Below are positions 60,340-64,000 of a DNA stretch of 64,000 nucleotides, piece by piece (the stretch's first letter is position 1; each line of letters begins with the position of its first letter). The notes below the pieces were generated by a model, which made no database searches, was not told the DNA's origin, and was given only the letters and a program-made list of their open reading frames with translations. Source of the stretch: Antedon bifida (lineage: Eukaryota > Echinodermata > Crinoidea > Comatulida > Antedonidae); NCBI GenBank assembly GCA_963402885.1, contig OY727098.1, positions 23,226,417 through 23,290,416 on the forward strand. Reading direction: 5' to 3'. The translations under genes and the position numbers were made by a program.

Positions 60340-63300
60340 TCATTTTATATATACATTTTTAATTTAAGAATGTTCATCAGCAAAATTTGGTGCAGACTGT
60401 GCTCAAACTTGTCATTGTAAACAAGGTGGTTGTGATCGATATACAGGAAAATGCACTAACTCATCTTGTGCATTTCCATGGATGGGATCAAACTGTCAAA
60501 GTAAGACTGAAATACACAACATTGTTTCCTAATATTATACGAAAATCTAATAATCTGTGTATTTATATTGGGTAATCGACATGTCAAAATAAGGTTGAGA
60601 AATCGATCGACAAGTGGAGTATCATAATTTGGAATAGAATATCTGCATACACTTAATTCTTTTAGAATGTCAATCAAATTTTTACGGAGAAAACTGTGAT
60701 ATTGAATGTAATAAACAATGTGAATGCCACAGATTGACTGGCAGATGTATAGAAGGAACATGCTTTTCCAATTGGCTAGAACCTAATTGTGAAGTTGGTA
60801 AGTTCCAATTGTTATTAACACAATTAGATTCGTCAAAACATTCGTGTGTATTCCAGCCTCTCTGATCTTTTTAATGTAAGCGTTTATTGTATCATGACGT
60901 TGATTGAATAACGAAAAGCATTTAGCGTTCCACTGCGTCGAATACAGAAGTTATAAAATGTATCTATCGAGTGCACATGGTCGCTCACTAAAAACCTTAC
61001 ACTACAATTGAGTGAGTTCTGTGCGTATTCTCGAAAACCTGATTTGAGGAAAAGGCCAAAGGCACAGAGAAAATTTAACAATAATGAGTACATAATATTT
61101 ATGATAGACCTACATAAGTTCCATAAAAATATAAGAAGTATGTATGCCATACATAAATATCCCAATTGAGATTAGCGATATTATTTTTTTTTCAGGAATT
61201 ATTGATGCCACATTTGTACCAGTAAATAACAACCAGAACACAACTGCATCATGTTCAGTAAAACATTATGGTACAACAAAAATTACAACAATGATTATGG
61301 TGACCAATAAACATTTCACTGAAAATTTGACAACACTGTTCTATTCCTATCTAGGAATAGAACAAGATGGTGAGAATATAACAACATACACATTTTCTGT
61401 GACATCAAATGTTGATTCAACATATAAATGTGTAATTATACATGAAGGTTTTTCTGTTCAACGTGAAATCGTTGCCGAAATATTTCGTAAGTTTAACCAA
61501 TAATCTTCATTAACAATTATTTGGTTTCCCTTCTAAACATAGATTAATCAAGATTCAGATACAGTCTGCTCTTAATTTGCATACGTGTGTATTTAAATCC
61601 ATTCACTATTCACTCATAATATCCATGTCACATGGGATAAGTATTTGAAAACGATAGAGAGGTTAGTGATATAATATCTGTAAGGAAAACTAATTTTTTA
61701 TTGTTGTACAACCTTCTTTTAGGGTTACCTTTCTATACTGGAAGTATAACAGTACTTAACGTTTCAAGCTCCTTTATCACCATTGAATGGACGGCATGGA
61801 ACAGCAATACTGATGATGGAGATGGTCCAGTTGTTGGATACTTTTTATACCACAAACTAAGCAATACAAATGATTGGAAGAAGACATTATATGAGAATTC
61901 TTTATCAGGCACTGTTAATGGATTGATGTGGGATACAGAATACACTTTTGGTGTTTCTGCTGTGAGAGCTGGTGAAGGAGGAGAAGGACCAGTTGGAGAA
62001 ACAACATTCACTGCAAAAACACTTTGCGGAAGTAAGCTAAATCTATTATTTTGAATTGTATTTATATTGGAGTTTGCAAAAAAAAATTGGATTAGATTTA
62101 CATTTAAACATTTCTCAACTTGAATTGTGTAGTTAAGACATTTACGGGGACCTGATTTACTATTTCACGTGATGTATATGTTGTTTATCAGGGCCTCCTC
62201 CGGTTCAGAACGCAAAACACAGAATGTCAACCTGGGACCCAAACAGTATCCAAGTAACATGGATAGTACCGGTACGTATGTTTACAATTAATAATGACAT
62301 CATGTGTTACTCTTATACTATAATGCAACCAATTTACCACAAAACCTCAATTCCAATTCGTGACAGTTGTACATCGGAAAAAGCAAGTAACACAGTGTTT
62401 TCTGGGCAATGTCAGTACAACGCCAATAATTTATGATTATCATTCGCAATATTTCTTTCACCATCAGCTATTTTAAAATAATGATTGTAAATTATTCATT
62501 AAAATTGGTAATAATCTAGCCATGTAAAACATATCTTTTAAATCAAAGCTAGTATTCATTTTAATTGATCTTGCACTATTGATTGATTTTGAAGGACAAT
62601 TTAGACGTTGATTTACTGAAATGTTACAATACCAATTCGAGTATGTACACAGTTTATTTTAAAACGATTGACATCAAAGGATGCAGTGAGAAGGTTTACC
62701 ATACCAACACTAGTCAAGTTACTATCGAAAATATTACAGTGGATGACCCTTATCTCATCTTGGTCAGTGTATCGAATAAAGACAGCGAGAGTAAAGTTGT
62801 TAGAAGCTCAAATGATATAGAAAATGGTAGGTATATCGTCAATAATACATTTCCTTACTATTGTATCTTCATTGAAGAAATAACAAACTAGGCCTAATGT
62901 ATTGTTTACATTTTTTCATGACGGTAAAAACTGAGAAACAAAATTAAAAGAAGCCAATCAAGACTTTAATATGTATGCAAATTTCAATTTCAATTATTTT
63001 AAAGAATGTATGCCTACAAATGAATCAAATTCTGGTAGCATTATAGGTGGCTCTGTGGCAGGCGGTATTTGTGCAGGTTTTTTCACCGTCATCATAATAT
63101 CAATTTGGTAAGTTCCTGTAATGAATTATTATTATTAATAATCCCAATAAAAAAAATGGAATATTGACACGTCGTTTAAATCTACTTTGCAATACCATTT
63201 TACAACCATAGTCAAATTCGATAAGCCTACTTCAAAACTACTACTACTACTATTGAATTATTATTTAACTTTTATTCATTGTTGTGTTCCTTTTTAAGCC

Positions 63301-63871
63301 AACAAAAATCACGCAAAAATATTAGTAAATCTGACGTTGAGGAAAAAAATATTTATCAGGATTACGCAGCAGCTAGTAATAATTCAGAATATTCATCATG
63401 GTAATTATGAGTTTCTATTCTTGTTGCCAAATCATTTATACCTCACATTTTAGGCCTAATTATCACATCCATTAAGTTACTCATTGCATTTATTTGTTAT
63501 TGTGTTTAGTATTCATTGTGATATAACATTAGAAATGTTACGAGTAGTCAATGTAGTGCAACTTGGCTAATTTAGCAACAGACACAGCGCTGTTAAACAA
63601 ATCTGCTGTTAGTTGTGTCCTGTGCTTACGTTTCTGGTTGTATTTGTACTAATATTGTAATTTTTAAATGATAAGTTGTTAATATTGGTGCTACATTTTA
63701 TAAGAATTATTGATATGATGTGATTTAGGCCCGTTGAGATCAATACTGAGGTCTATAACATTATATTTTGTGTTTGTCTAGTAACCCAAAAATAGTGACT
63801 AGTTCTAACAATGATGAGTCAACTTATCAACACGTGTATCATAATTGTGCAAGTTACAATTCTTCATCAGA
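57096..63871 (+). CDS. Tie-like kinase-less receptor, copy 3 (3' end outside window)
   Basis: Fourteen exons are visible, 780 codons so far: 57096-57144, 57538-57822, 58040-58291, 58659-58793, 59292-59441, 60369-60500, 60666-60797, 61196-61486, 61723-62031, 62192-62271, 62595-62826, 63005-63107, 63299-63400, 63782-63871. By comparison with copy 1 only the last short tail exon is missing. Same order as copy 1: Ig1, Ig2, EGF x4, Ig3, FN3 x2, TM, tail. In Ig1 the first Cys is Phe (YQF) while the second is kept (YYCKI), the reverse of copy 1. Ig3 has a 12-nt insertion. From FN3-2 to the tail the DNA, introns included, is nearly the same as copy 1. In the tail STDQHV of copy 1 is STYQHV, which fits an ITIM. 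Confidence 0.82.
59499..60345. repeat. Composite repeat block in the copy 3 EGF2/EGF3 intron
   Basis: From left to right: a lone AGATGTATTGTT MITE end at 59499; a GTGTGCGTAC...ACTAGT...CGCCGTAC stretch repeated at about 59565-59640 and 59895-59970; TTTCAAATTAAT...CCGGGCGGTTTAGAATTAATG at about 59740-59800 and again at 60105-60165; a tRNA-like unit at 59999-60070; a TA microsatellite at about 60306-60345. The GGGCGGTTTAGAATTAAT unit also occurs inverted at about 36690-36795. Confidence 0.7.
59999..60070 (+). pseudogene. tRNA-like unit (SINE head)
   Basis: AGTGGACTAATGGTTAGGAC (A-box) and CCGAGTTCGAATCTCGG (perfect T-arm with B-box) within 72 nt; acceptor GCCCCAG/TTCGGGC has one mismatch. The anticodon stem is poor. 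It is embedded in dispersed repeat DNA, so a SINE or tRNA pseudogene is likelier than a working tRNA. Confidence 0.55.
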
Positions 63872-64000
63872 GTGAGTATGGCATTCAAGATTTAATCATT
63901 AATTACATTTGACATTTAAAAAAAGGTTTATTTTCATATTTATAAGAATAACTGAATACTGAGTACATAAATGTCTCACCACAGTTGATACAATATAAAG

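Overview
The window is intron-rich, AT-rich animal nuclear DNA. Exons are 40-570 bp with GT-AG borders, and AATAAA signals follow the stop codons. The gene content (mucolipin, ECM29/ECPAS, secreted DNase I, tandem-DED/TRIM-like protein, Tie-like receptors) and scattered AGGCCTAG palindrome-rich patches suggest an invertebrate deuterostome. An echinoderm is my best guess; this is an inference and I cannot name the species. Exons were joined by hand from splice sites and frame continuity. All gene models below keep an open frame across every junction.

Layout. (1) 6214-487, minus strand: the 5' eleven coding exons of the proteasome adaptor ECM29/ECPAS; the gene runs off the left edge. (2) About 6640-21965, plus strand: a complete mucolipin (TRPML) channel gene of 13 coding exons and about 580 aa, head-to-head with ECPAS. 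(3) 27002-23431, minus strand: a three-exon gene for an unusual 731-aa protein with two death-effector-like domains, a coiled coil, a filamin-like domain and a beta-propeller, but no RING or B-box. (4) 27240-30350: repeat-rich divergent intergenic region with a six-copy 93-bp tandem array. (5) 30357-33781, plus strand: a complete secreted DNase I-family gene (9 exons, 302 aa). (6) 35786-64000, plus strand: three tandem genes for single-pass receptors whose ectodomains follow the Tie order (Ig-Ig-EGF repeats-Ig-FN3). They end in a transmembrane helix and a short tyrosine-rich tail, with no kinase domain. Copy 1 is complete (806 aa), copy 2 is complete (680 aa, lacking the third Ig), and copy 3 runs off the right edge.

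The Tie-like array is the most interesting part. The copies share exon phases but differ in domain content, in the Ig1 disulfide and in tail signalling motifs. Copies 1 and 3 are nearly identical in their 3' halves, so insertions can be dated relative to the duplication. Two non-autonomous Helitrons, a LINE-like tail, TTAA-flanked MITEs and tRNA-derived repeats lie in the introns. The DED protein and the tail motifs are compatible with immune or cell-surface signalling, but no function is shown by sequence alone.
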